Positions 12,391 through 23,170 are shown, numbered from the stretch's first letter. The stretch is DNA of 25,349 nucleotides from Mesaphorura yosii (GCA_009869945.1 WIXG01000707.1:1-25349), one strand, 5' to 3'. The notes: generated from the letters alone by a model not told the origin. Numbers and translations: made by a program.

Positions 12391-12403
12391 CGTGCATTGC
12401 ACG
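12391..12403. repeat. 13-bp palindrome beside the large hairpin
   Basis: CGTGCA and TGCACG flank a single central T. It ends one base before the left arm of the 29-bp hairpin that begins at 12405, so two inverted repeats stand back to back. It is short enough to be chance on its own. Confidence 0.6.
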
Positions 12404-12404
12404 C

Positions 12405-12475
12405 GCGAAGCGGCTGCGATTTTTTATTGTAGTACATTGGCGATGCACTACAATAAAAAATCGCAGCCGCTTCGC
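12405..12475. repeat. Perfect 29-bp inverted repeat (hairpin) with 13-base loop
   Basis: The left arm 12405-12433 and right arm 12447-12475 are exact reverse complements over all 29 positions, starting GCGAAGCGGCTGCG on the left and ending CGCAGCCGCTTCGC on the right. The loop 12434-12446 can add three more pairs (CAT with ATG) after one mismatch. The arms contain a T6/A6 tract. There is no obvious target duplication and no second copy in the window. A transcript would fold into a very stable hairpin. Possible origins are a recent template-switch mutation, a short foldback element, a small-RNA precursor, or an assembly artefact. The arms show no divergence, so the event is recent or the structure is maintained. 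Confidence 0.93.
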
Positions 12476-13768
12476 AGACTTATTGCGATGTGAGACTTGT
12501 CTCGTCTCTCGGCTTGTGTGTGTTTGTTTATGTATTTGAAAGCGGAGGCTTAGGAACATTTCATTAAAAAGAATCCTGCTAAATCTGGAAATATTGTAAT
12601 TAATGCTTTCACAAGCTTTCCACTTCGTGCTTGCTGGAATCGAATCTTTCTCGCGACCGTGCGTAGGCGACGGCCGACTCGCGCTCGAGTGATTTCCTCT
12701 TATCACATCGTTGTTATGAGTGTCTGAGGTTAACTTTAATTTATGTCACGTTGAAGACCCGCACAGCACAGCACGTCAAAGCGCAGGCTGTTAATAATTA
12801 TTTTGCTGTCAGCTCGTAATTACAGCAAATTCAACGTGTACGTGGGATGAAATGTCATCATGGAATATTAATTTCCACACACAAGATTAGAATCAGCAAC
12901 ATTGTGATAAGGTGTCACTCATTCATTACGGCCCTCACGTCAGCTAAGCGAAGCGCCAAATTATGCAATGTGAGGACTTCAAGAAGAACGCAAGCCCTAT
13001 TTAATGAGTAATGAATGGACTTTAAGTGCTTAACCACTTCACACCAGACAATTTGCCGTCGTCGGTTTCGCGCAGGTTTCAAATCATTAAAAAGTTACAT
13101 GGAAAGTGTTGAATGCGCAAAAGTAGTACAAGATTATCGGTGACATTCTGAAATGTAGCTTTTCGCAACTTTTCACCGACACTTGGAAACTTTAAAATTG
13201 CGTATGACACGTCGTAATTCAGCTGCATCATTAAGCAGTCATGTCATTTCATTCCATGGTTTTTGGTTTGACAAACGTGGTAACTGCGTCTGCCACACGT
13301 CTGCGACAATCACACTTAGGTTATGTATTCTATACTCCGCGTGCATTTGGACAACTTTACACATTCTTGACGCATGTAATTATTCAACAGTTAGCAGGCA
13401 GGCATGCTGATAAGGAAGAAAGGAAAGGGCAGGCGACACGGCCATTTTACATTAATGTTGTAAATTATAGATGATAAATACGCTTCTTCTGCGTACGGAA
13501 GCTATTTACAGCCTACGCTAAAATGATTTCCGCCGTTCCAACGCACAGGACTTTAAAATAGAAACTCTCAAGGCTCGGCTCGGAAAATACTCGCGTAAAT
13601 TGAATTTATAAGGAAGTGTTACGAAATGCTGACGACAGTATTTTTCTTTTGCCATCGTATCTTCAATTATTAATACAGGTTGTTATACAGTACAGTCAGG
13701 CTCTTAAATTAGAAACATTTCGTTGCCACTTTCTTAGAGACTTTGTAATAAAGTGGGTCTGGTTCTGA
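12476..13768. other. Non-coding stretch after the hairpin
   Basis: No supportable gene. Open frames reach only 77 codons within this stretch, and the 120-codon minus-strand frame that enters from 12706 runs straight through the hairpin to 12344, which argues against it being a real coding sequence. Nothing else stands out. Confidence 0.5.
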
Positions 13769-13921
13769 TTGTGGTTTCCAGAATTCTTCGTGGATCAGAT
13801 TTTGAGTCGCGGTAATTGCGGAACCAAAGAAGCAGGTTCACCTGATAAATGGCTCAAAATATTCTTGTTCACTCGTTCTTCTTTCACAATTGCTGATTCC
13901 AACTTTTTTCTTGCACTTTGA
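13769..13921 (+). other. Open frame without ATG, possible exon or decayed coding fragment
   Basis: A 50-codon frame runs stop to stop with no ATG. Its translation includes FVDQILSRGNCGTKEAG and IADSNFFLAL. Beyond the TGA the same phase stays open for 27 more codons. A TTTCCAG splice-acceptor-like motif lies at 13775-13781. I do not recognise the protein and the length is well within chance. It is listed because it and the frame at 14263 lie close together on the same strand and could be pieces of one degraded gene. Confidence 0.13.
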
Positions 13922-14262
13922 GTGAATCCAGGAATCTCGGTGAAAAGTCTTCGCCTAATGAATTACAATGAAAAAGTTGAGAAATACAAAATAAGGTTTT
14001 AATCAAGCTGAGTAATCAGATTTTCGATGATGAAATTTTTCCATTCTGATTTTTGAATCTCAGCTCATTAGTGTTTTAAAATCTAAGCATTCTTTACGAG
14101 AGATAAAAGTCTGATGAATGTGACAAGCACCAACTGGATGTAGAAACGTGAACAATCAAATGACAATTGTTGCCAGTTTTACAATTTACTAACTTCTTAT
14201 CTCCAAGTTCTTCTGCAGATATTTAGAATCGCCTGAAAAGCTACCTATCAATTGTCTTTTAA

Positions 14263-14454
14263 AATAAACTGGGTACGCTGGGCACACTGTATGTAAACTT
14301 TAATGGAAGAAAGTATTTGGCGTCCACTCACAAAAAGCTGCGAGTTTTTGGAGCAGAACTGACCCAAAATCTTGAAGCTGGATCCACCAGGCTTTCAGGC
14401 TATCAGAAAGAAAATGTGAGATATGTTTCTGACCTAGAAGAAAAATACATTTAA
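14263..14454 (+). other. 63-codon open frame without an early ATG, possible exon or pseudogene fragment
   Basis: The frame runs from just after a TAA to a TAA at 14452-14454. The translation contains LGTLYVNFNGRKYLAS, KKLRVFGAELTQNLEAG and YQKENVRYVSDLEEKY, a balanced and mostly hydrophilic composition. A good splice-acceptor-like stretch (pyrimidine-rich, ending TTCTTCTGCAG at 14218) lies upstream. After that acceptor, however, the open phase is a different one, which closes at 14263-14265, so a frame change would be needed to join them. No family is recognised. It is either a chance frame or the end of an eroded coding sequence. Confidence 0.18.
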
Positions 14455-14521
14455 AGCCGACAGGAGTGCATAAACGCGCAAAGAATTTTAAACAGGGTTA
14501 ACTCTTTCACGCTGCACACCG

Positions 14522-14561
14522 CTTTGTGGACTAGTACAAAGTTCCATCATCGGATGGAACT
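14522..14561. repeat. Two adjoining small hairpins
   Basis: CTTTGT pairs with ACAAAG (14522-14541 region), and immediately after it AGTTCCATC pairs with GATGGAACT around the loop ATCG (14540-14561), a perfect 9-bp stem with a 4-base loop. The two stems share their boundary bases, so they would compete or stack. No transcription unit is identified here. Confidence 0.5.
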
Positions 14562-17500
14562 CGAACAGGTTATTTCCTAAACGTTGCCGTTCGTTGCACG
14601 TACACATACAAAGGTCTAGTAACAATAAAAGGCTTAAGTCTCAATTTTTCTTTGGAACACTTTTGTACGATTGCTTTTGCCAGTCTGGGACAGGACAGCG
14701 TTTGGTGTGGTTCCTATTTCAATTCAAGCGAGAGGAAGAAAGTTACAAAGAAATTCGGCCCGAAAGCAGAAGAATGTTTGATCACAAACGGAAATTAAAG
14801 TGCAGACCATTGACTTGCTGCCCGTCCCTCGAAATGGGAGCGCAGGCAATAAAATAGTATTGCGTGTACGAACGAAGAAGTGCATATTCTAATCAATAAC
14901 GCAGACGGCATAACACAATTATTGATATTCAATAGTCAGCGGTAATTACAAGCCAAGAAATGGAAGCCGGTTTGAGATTTCGGTGCTTCCAGACGCCGGA
15001 GTATCTCATTTGCGATTTTCATTCCATTTTCTTTATCCGTGCACAGAAAGGAGCCTATTTTCATGTTTACAGTGCACATAGAATTTCCATTTTTATAGAA
15101 AAAGTATTTCCATCTTCATGGCCATCCTATTGACAAAATCATCATCTCTGTCATTACATTACTGCGCTTCTCCAAATACTCGGCATTCTGTTGACAAAAG
15201 AAAGGTGCGTCGTTGGTCTTTTTCCATATTCCATTGATAACATTGTTTACCTCAAATCTTGAGAGAAAGTGTCTTCCCACGTCCTCGCACTCAACTCTCA
15301 AATCAACTTACGAAAGTTTTTCCTCCTGTCCGTCGCCCTGTTACCATCTTTTCTTTTCTTTTGGCTCTGCTTTTGGCCTTCTTGTTGAAAGATGATGACA
15401 AAAGAGGCTCTTATTCGGAAGAGTTACAAAAATGGACTTGTAAATACCGCAATCTCCGTGAGATGAGATCTGAAACTTTTCTTTGATATTTGATCCCTCT
15501 CTGAAGACAGTCGCACGTGCCTCACTTTGCTGTGAATTCCATACGGCGAGGAAATAAAGAAAGTTATTATGACACTCGTCCGTCCTTTCATTCAAAAATT
15601 CTGCTGATTATGAGTATGAAAACGAAATGAAGAGCTCGCATCGCATTCCATTTGCGTTTTCTGCTGTTTTCTTTTACATTTCATTGAATTTTGAGTTTCT
15701 TTTCAAATTCTCAGCTAAGCAGCGATGGCAAACAACCCGCATCACATCATTCCAATGCGAGAAAATATTGAATGCTCACTTCATTGAATTTCAAGATCTG
15801 AAAGGTAGATAAATACGAAGAGATGCACACGTCGTAGAAAAGTTCATTTCTGTCGGCCATCAAAAACTGAGATGATTTTAAGGTCTTGTTTTGAAATTGT
15901 GTTTACATTGATCTTCAAAAAGTAGTAAGCAGAGGTACTCAAGTCACGCGTGAGCAATTTCCAATTCCACGAGCTGACGCCTCTTCGGATTCGCCTTTCG
16001 CAACTTAGCATTTTTCAGCTTCTGAATTTTCAATCAGGATAATTTCCTCACAAACAGTGCACGATAAGCGCATTTCGCAATTCGAGAGCAAATTGGTATT
16101 TACCGAGTCATTAGTTCCAGGGCGCGAGGCAAAACAGTTTTTGAGGTTTCAGGTTTCAATCGCTGACGCCAATGCGGGAAGGAAGTCCCACTTCCTTTCC
16201 CTTCCCGTCTCAGCCTCGGCCATTAGACCGATATCAATTTTCCGAGCAATTATGTGCTCCTCAGTGCAGGCGAATCATTCCGGCGTAGAGTGGTACAAAT
16301 AATTCACAAAAAAAATTGGTGACTTTATTTTTGGAAAATTCGGTTCCAATTTCACGCTTTGTTTCCAGTTCTTTTTCCCACGAGTTTCAAATTACGCAAT
16401 TGAGAAAAGTCGAACATAATTAGACCGTAGTCAGAGCAATTTTGAGGGACACCGCGTTGGAAGTTCGCTGTGGGCTGTGTGGCAGGTGATTCCAAGCAGA
16501 CAAATTCTAAATTATTGATTCAAACGCTGGAAATTGGTTCAGCTATTTATAGAGGCCGTCGATAATAGGTTCTCAGTGAATCATTCTTTCAAATGTAGGC
16601 CAGGCTGCGATCCGTGATGAGAAGAGAAGAATTTCAGTAACGAGAGCATTATTAACCGTCTTATATTTCTATTTCAGGATGAATGAGCAATCCTAATTAA
16701 GAAGACCCGAAAATAGAATTGTGTGAGGCAAAGAGTTCTCCAGCCTCCAGTCATTGTGCAGCTGCAACGTTGAAAGTTCTGCAGCAACTCACAAATCAAA
16801 AGGTGAGGTACTTGAACTCATTAACACCAAAAAGGAACGTTTATCATTGTCAAATTGCAACGGAATGCAGTGCATTGCAGATTGCAACGTCAAGTTGAGC
16901 AAGAGCAAGAGGGAAATTACAAGTTATGCGAACTGAACTTAATTAAGTCACGCTCTAATTTTCGACTTCACGCTTCTGCTCCGGAAAGGCGCGATTCTAA
17001 TTAGGACCATTCCAGTTGCCTCTTCCTCATCTGTGTTTTTTGCTTCTTGATTTGTACTTGGCTTGGGATAGCGTACAAGTGCATCATAACGCTGCAATTT
17101 GGAAATTAACCAATTACTTTTCTCGCCCTGGAGAAACCCGTCGAGACTTGTTTGTCCAACTAATGAATTCTTCTCGTTCGTTTCTCGTCTCCTACTCTGA
17201 ATTGTACCAGTATCACCAAATACGCTGCAATTGTGTCCAGGATCTAAAACGTCAGCAAAAAATATGTTTTGTGCTAAATGTCCAGGTCAATCTGTTGTTA
17301 CCTGAATGACTGTGTGTTTGTTAACGCTGAAATAGTTGGACGCAGAAATGACAGGTGGATGCCCACAAGCGGAGCGAGCGGTCCTGAAAATGATCATTTT
17401 CTGAATTGTCTGAGGTACTTACTCGCCTAAACCATACAAATTGAACAACGCAATTCTCGTTAGATTATAAATTCCACTGATTAAAGTTAACTTACCTCCC

Positions 17501-17836
17501 TGGTTTATGTTTGTACACGAAATGAAGAACCCTGTTATAAGTTCTTAAATGGTGAGATGAACATGAGATCTGCTGTCATTTTTCGCCCTTGACATATCGC
17601 AACTGTTGACAAGCACTTAATGAGATATTAACGACATTTGAGGGTATTGAGGGTATTTCTAAATTCTAATTCGGGACTACAGGGAACATTATCGAGATGT
17701 GTGTCATAAAAGCATTTACTTTTGACACATTAATATCTTGAGCTCAATTGTGTGGTACAAATTACGTGTGGAATGTACAGGGAAAGTGTTGTCGGTCGCG
17801 CGAAAGGTCTAAAAAAAATGGCTATCCCATCTTATG
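14562..17836. other. Stretch with no supportable gene
   Basis: Open frames are at most 97 codons and overlap on both strands without recognised domains. A 9-base tandem duplication, GAGGGTATT twice, lies at 17640-17657. A weak 7-bp inverted repeat (TGGAAGC/GCTTCCA) lies around 14960-14991. No RNA gene is recognised. Confidence 0.5.
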
Positions 17837-18172
17837 TTATCGTATGTTATGACTTGACTGTCTATTGCAGTTTGATGGTTTGGCTTGCTCCTTCAAGTCC
17901 TTCATCCAGGAAGCAGTAGACAACCTGACAAACCCACTCATATTAAAAATCTCATCAACGGCCAAAGAAAGGGAGTCGGAGAGCTTATGACACAATGTTT
18001 TATATCTTGCTGGTCTATCAACATCAATTTTAATGTAGTACGCAAGACACATTAAACAATCGCCCTTCATCAATTTATGAAACCGCATTTTCTCCAGGCT
18101 CATCAAGGCGGGCAGCTTAATCGTGTGAGTTGTGGCTTGTGGAGCAGTCTTATGGTGAAAGCCCGGGCTAGA
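17837..18172 (-). CDS. Unrecognised 111-codon open frame, possible terminal exon
   Basis: On the minus strand the frame is open from just after a TAG to a TAA at 17837-17839. A pyrimidine-containing CTAG acceptor-like site (intron side ending about 18169) precedes the readable part. The first ATG is near 18103 and is followed by SLEKMRFHKLMKGDCLMCLA. Later segments include DVDRPARYKTLCHKLSDSL and FVRLSTASWMKDLKEQ. Composition is mixed, with charged and hydrophobic residues and no low-complexity run, which makes it more protein-like than most frames here. There are no transmembrane spans and no family I recognise. A frame of this length is still expected by chance a few times in 25 kb. Upstream on the same strand are donor-like CAG/GTAATA and CAG/GTAATG sites (near 18405 and 18578), but no chain of exons can be built confidently. 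Confidence 0.2.
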   Translation of the reverse strand, partial: SSPGFHHKTAPQATTHTIKLPALMSLEKMRFHKLMKGDCLMCLAYYIKIDVDRPARYKTLCHKLSDSLSLAVDEIFNMSGFVRLSTASWMKDLKEQAKPSNCNRQSSHNIR

Positions 18173-20229
18173 CTAGACTAAAAGTTATTATGCGTTTGAA
18201 ATTACGTAGTAACACAGTTTCCATTCTGAATCTCCGAAAATCAATTACATTGTCGGACGGCCCGGCTTTTCTTCTGCTGATCATTTATATTACCAATTGA
18301 AGACGCATTGTACTGTGGTACTGGATTTTCCTACGACCGCACCGCATAGAATCGAGTAACCAGAGAAGAGAATTCACCAACATCGATTTCCGGTACATGT
18401 ATTGCTATTACCTGGACGCGTTCTGCATCAATATCAGCACAATGTGCACATTCTGCACATATTGATGATAGCCTTTTCTGTTGCTTCTGCTGTGCCTTTT
18501 GCTTTTGCACTCGGCAAGTTAAGTTAAAGGAGCAGGAGAGGGAATAGAGATAAAAAATGTGATCAAAATACATTACCTGGTCACTAAAGGCCAAGAAATG
18601 AGATGGGAATGGAATCTCTTATTTCAGCCTCATTTCCACTTCGATTTCAGCTCAGCTCAGCTTCGACTTGGACCTGGACTTACTCGAGTGAAAGTCCATT
18701 GGCGCTTCGTTATTTCGTATTATTGTTTCGATTCGTAGTCATTTTCTTTGTCTCGCTTTTCGGTTGGGGTAGTATTCGATTCCGTAATTGCAATTTTAAG
18801 CCGGTCACAGCACAAGGTTTGACCTTCGGTGGACCAAAAAAGCACGATCGAGCAAATTGCGACGTTTCCCGAAAGGAGCGATTCCGTTTGCCTTGCCTTC
18901 CATCGGCAATAGCTATTTCACAGGAGTTTAAGCTTCTTGCTTGCTTCATACTCCATGAAATACAACATCGTTGCACAAAGGATAAAGTCGGATAATACGA
19001 TTAAGAGAGAATAGGCTCGTAGACTGTGGACGCTGGACGAGGGTGAGGGCGATGGACGTAAAACGTGTTGTATCGACAAGTGTCCGCAGCCTGCTCAACT
19101 CCATCCTTTTCCTGGCCTTTTTACAAGACAAGTTCCTTACTTCTTGCAAGTTGCAAGCTCGCAAAATGTATCGCAATGTGCATGGATTCTGGACCTTGTA
19201 AGCACTTGATCGTCTTAGGTGCCAAAGTCCATGAAAGAAGATTACTTTTCTCAGTCTGGTCTGGGTCGTTATCCATTGTGTTGTTCCGGCCAAGTCTTGG
19301 AAAGTCGAATCGAATGCACACTGAACAACGCACGTAAGTGAAACAGCAGCAGTTCAAGAAATTAATTTGAATGAGTGTCAAAGTGACCACGCATCGAAAA
19401 GGTGATTGTCTGCAATGCCCGCCAAGCGCAAAGCATACGAGCACGAACCATTATTGTTGCTGCTGACGAGCGCTACGCACATAATTTAACATACATTAAC
19501 TCGACCCACACGAATTGAGCAAGTTTCTCATGAACGAACTTTCATTTTTATATTTCCCATGAAAATATTATTATTGATCTGGGTAGCGCGGCAGGTCGGC
19601 CCTGTGAAACTTTTCAAAGAATCCAGGCGAAATTTATTCCGTTCACGTTCATTCATTTGCAGTTAGTCCCATCCTCCATCTCCATCTATTTCAGACAGTT
19701 CACGAAAGTTGAAGCGAAAGGTATCATGCCGGTAAAAACATCGGCATTAGCGAAATGGTGAGGTCACCTTAGCCTTAATGGGACGAATGTTGGGGCGGTG
19801 GCGGCGACAGTAATCTTTCGCGGTGTAATCCTTCATATTGTCATGTGGTTTGGTTTGACTTGAACGCGTTGATTGATGATGGGGTTTGATGATGATGAAG
19901 TCAGAGCTCGAGTCGACGTCTTGGGCGGTGCGTGCCGTGTCCGCGTGCATCTTGCGTATATAGATGAAGAGTGGAGTTTGTCTGCGTGCTATTGCTGTAG
20001 CGGTTGGAACAATGGCCGGGCGAGATTGCACATAAAAACTCTGCGCCTAAAATTGGCGCACGTAGTCTCAAGTTTTGTCTACGGTATGCACGAAGCATCA
20101 GGAATGAAGAAGTCCCAGTGCCAGCTCGCACAGCGCCGAGTAAGGCACAAAGACACGATTCACACACGCACGAGTTTGCAAAGTTCCATCCAACTTTGCA
20201 TTGTCTTTTTGCCCCTGTGAGTTTGATGG
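18173..20229. other. Stretch with no supportable gene
   Basis: The longest ATG-started frame of the window lies here (18603-18995, plus, 130 codons) and has one hydrophobic run around residues 35-55. It is fully overlapped by equally long minus-strand frames and has no recognised domain, so I leave it uncalled. A 16-base near-palindrome at 19143-19158 recurs at 23171. TGCGCC/GGCGCA form a small inverted repeat near 20040-20060. Confidence 0.45.
19143..19158. repeat. Copy 1 of a dispersed 16-mer containing a 15-bp palindrome
   Basis: CTTGCAAGTTGCAAGC, in which CTTGCAA and TTGCAAG flank a central G. An exact second copy lies at 23171-23186. The next bases are also similar (TCGCAAAA here, ATGCAAAA there). 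Confidence 0.6.
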
Positions 20230-20406
20230 ATGAAAACATGGACGGGGGCCATTAACTTTCTCTTTCACTTGGCCTGGCTTCTATTTCTACCCTGCGCCGC
20301 ACCGAATACTGAGCTACCGTGGAGAAAGTTTGAAGAATGGAATCACGAGCCTGGCTGGGCATACAACAAGCATTACTGGCTGTCAATCATGAAACACAAT
20401 ACATAA
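20230..20406 (+). CDS. Candidate small secreted peptide precursor, 58 residues
   Basis: The frame opens at the ATG at 20230, two codons after an in-frame TGA, and closes at TAA 20404-20406. Residues 1-24 have the plan of a signal peptide: Lys2 near the start, a hydrophobic core (INFLFHLAWLLFL), then PCAA with a plausible cleavage after Ala24. The remaining 34 residues start PNTELPWRKFEEW and have no further cysteine. Six tryptophans are present; four of them (31, 37, 43, 50) are spaced 6, 6 and 7 apart. The ATG context is weak (T at -3). I recognise no family. If real, the product would be exported, perhaps a peptide hormone or defence-type peptide, but there is no amidation glycine or dibasic cleavage pair to support that. 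High tryptophan content can also arise from chance translation. Confidence 0.3.
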   Translation: MKTWTGAINFLFHLAWLLFLPCAAPNTELPWRKFEEWNHEPGWAYNKHYWLSIMKHNT

Positions 20407-20996
20407 TGCATGGAGGTGCGGACTCACGGACCAATTACGACTGTGGTATGCGGCCGGACATTCATTTAACTCCATTCAGTTTGCCGCTGAGTTGAGCTAT
20501 TTCTGGGTCGTCTGCGTTCTTGGAGAAAGGTGAATGATTTATCGAGATTTTTTTTGCATATTTGCGCCCTGTGATTGACTTGTTGTTGACATCAGAGCTC
20601 ATACGCAGACACAAATAACATAAGCAGTTCGTCTTGCACTTTTCCCATCAGCAAACAGGACGAGTAATTAGATTTTTGAGACGATGACATTGATGGATAA
20701 TAACTGCGACAAATGTTTTGAATACGTCACTTAACAGGAGCAACATTCACGTTAATAGCTGCTGTATGAACTTTCAACACGAATCCTTGTGGGAGAGAAG
20801 TTTATGACAGGACAGGTCGTTTCATTCTTAACTTTCTGCCCTCGTACTCCCAAAGCGAGTCAAACACAACGCATTTGAATAGATCGTGCTCACATGGCAT
20901 GTGATCTCGCTTGTACTGTAAAAGCCATAATGCGTAGACGTGGTCCGACTTTCACTGACTCAAGATAAAGTGGCACGGGCAACATTTGCACGGGCA
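20407..20996. other. Non-coding stretch
   Basis: I see no gene. A direct repeat GCACGGGCAA occurs at 20973-20982 and 20988-20997, 15 bases apart, immediately before the palindrome that begins at 20997. No clear polyadenylation signal follows the small ORF that ends at 20406. Confidence 0.5.
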
Positions 20997-21021
20997 ATGA
21001 GACTTGACAGTCAAGTCTCAT
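20997..21021. repeat. 25-bp palindrome with a single central base
   Basis: ATGAGACTTGAC and GTCAAGTCTCAT flank one A at 21009, giving 12-bp perfect arms. It abuts the second copy of a GCACGGGCAA direct repeat. With almost no loop it is a poor RNA hairpin but a good potential cruciform or dimeric protein-binding site. No gene is tied to it. Confidence 0.88.
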
Positions 21022-23170
21022 CTCGGGCATTCATTTCACTCTTTCCTCTGGTCGTCTGTCGAGCGGTGTCAAAAGTCGTGTCGCTGCTGTTATCTTGATA
21101 AGTGTGTATGACAGCCGCAAATTGTTTTTCATCTGTCACAGTTCTGTCCCAAATGTGTTCTCAAATGCAAGTCGACTTGCGCTCAAAGCCAAATTGTTAA
21201 ACCGAGTTTTTGTAGCTCATCGACCTCTTGTCGTAAAATATATCAACAAAGGAAAAAAACAGGAGCAAAATAAAGAGAAAGTGATACTTGAAAGTTGTCG
21301 AAAATCTTAACTATCAAAATACTTGTATAGGAATTGTATTTCAAGGTAGTCGCAGCTTTTGAGGGATCATATTTTAACTTCGGAAACGGTCAATTTGTAT
21401 ACCCCACGCATTAAGCGCCTGCCTGGCACGAAGACGCCATTTATTCATTCAAAAATACGAATTCAAATGCTTAGAAAAAATAAAGCTGCCAGAAGCTGGG
21501 AAGTTTCTGTGTACCAGAGGTTAGTCAGGCGAAGGCTCAACGGAATCAGTAGCTTGCAAGAAACCAAAGCTCCAGAACCCTTAAACTCTTGTTGATGACT
21601 TTGCAGTTAAGAAGAGATCCTGATTCTCGACATGTTGGTGTATCATTCTGTTAGCAAAGCGTCACCGACAAGATTCAGATTTTCTCCTAGTCGACAATTG
21701 CAAATGCAGAAACCACGATTTTTCGTAAGTGGTGCTTAGTGTTTAAGTTTACATTTGCATTATTCTGCAACCCGAAAATAATGATGATCTTCTCTCACTC
21801 TGCAAACACCGAAACATGCATGAAATGAATATGCTAACGTCGCTATGCGCGTACGGATTTATTCACCAAAGTACTGTCATAAGCAACAACTATCACCCTC
21901 CATCTTTCTTTTTGATGACTACCTGAAAAGTTTTCTTCTCCTCGTTATCTCTCGCATGACGATGATGAGTCATCATACTGCCAGTTGCCTGTCACTGTCA
22001 CCTTGATCGTCTTCCACAGATCATCACAGTCACAGCCCACATCAACTGCGCAATTGCTTCATTGTTTAGCTATCTTGGCTTGCAACCAAAAATATCAGGA
22101 TCTTTCTCCTGAAATGCCAAAATTCAATTGATGACAAGCGATTAATCATTCTTGTGTGATTTTTTTCTGAATACAATGCCCATATATAAAATTATCTTTA
22201 TGCCCATTAGCCCGCCTCCCGATGAAATGTGCTTCTCTTGTCCTGACTTGACCTGACCAAGTCAAGCGTTACTGGTGTTTATTATGACAAACAAATCCCA
22301 GGTGTTCAGTCCCAACTGCCAAAAAATTTCCATTGCCTTTCGGCATTTCGTCAATCTGGAGCATAAAATCTGTCGGTACAAATGTGCTCTGGAATGAGCC
22401 CGAGCCCTATCCTTTCGCACGGGTGGTTTGGCGTAATGTGATGTCTAAACACGTACACGCAGGTTAAACACTGTACTCTTGATGTGTTTTCAAGCTCGGT
22501 AATAAACGGAGCCCATTTTGCTAATACTAATTCCCACACTTAAACTCACACCTTCCATTACACAACTCACTTACACTCTTTCTCTGTGTGGGGAAATGAG
22601 TCTACTCTTCTACAGCGCAAATATAAGTACAAGAGTACGCACAGAGTCACTCTGGATTTATTTTATTCAGTACAAGGCGCAGGGCTTGAAGAGTAAGCCT
22701 ATTTGTTCAGTATAGCATAACAGGACATAGGACAAGATTCATGGTATTAGTAGTTGGACTAGGACACGGTGACCTTAAGTAGAATTACATAATTCCATGA
22801 CACGACACGCCGATGGCACATGACACAGGCACAGATCATGCAAGCGCTTACGCTTACGCACGGCAACGACGAGGCACAGGACGTAAATCTTTGAATATCT
22901 CACTTTCTCTCATGTTGAGTTCAATTTGCACGGGGCCGCAGCGAGAGCGACGGTAGAGGCCAAATCTCTGTAAGTATCTGAAGTTGCAGTCCTTTTCCTA
23001 GACTCCTGCTCCAGATTCCAGCTCCGTGTTGTTTATTATTGCCAATGTGTGTGTAAAGGATTATGAAAAAGTCCTGTTAAGTCCTGCTTCGTTCGTCCCG
23101 TGTGTAAGTGTGAAAAAATAAATCCAAAAACACGCTAGGACACGGATCGATGCCCGTCACCCGTGTGACA

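Noticed and set aside
12405..12475. Conserved microRNA precursor
   Set aside because: A perfectly paired 29-bp stem with no bulges is not typical of a miRNA, and neither arm contains a conserved arthropod miRNA sequence I know.
12344..12706. 120-codon minus-strand frame
   Set aside because: It reads straight through the perfect hairpin at 12405-12475, so the two arms would encode unrelated residues; better explained as an incidental frame.
18603..18995. 130-codon ATG frame with one hydrophobic segment
   Set aside because: Overlapped by long frames on the other strand, no recognised domain, and low-complexity Ser/Thr/Trp stretches near the start; not separable from chance.
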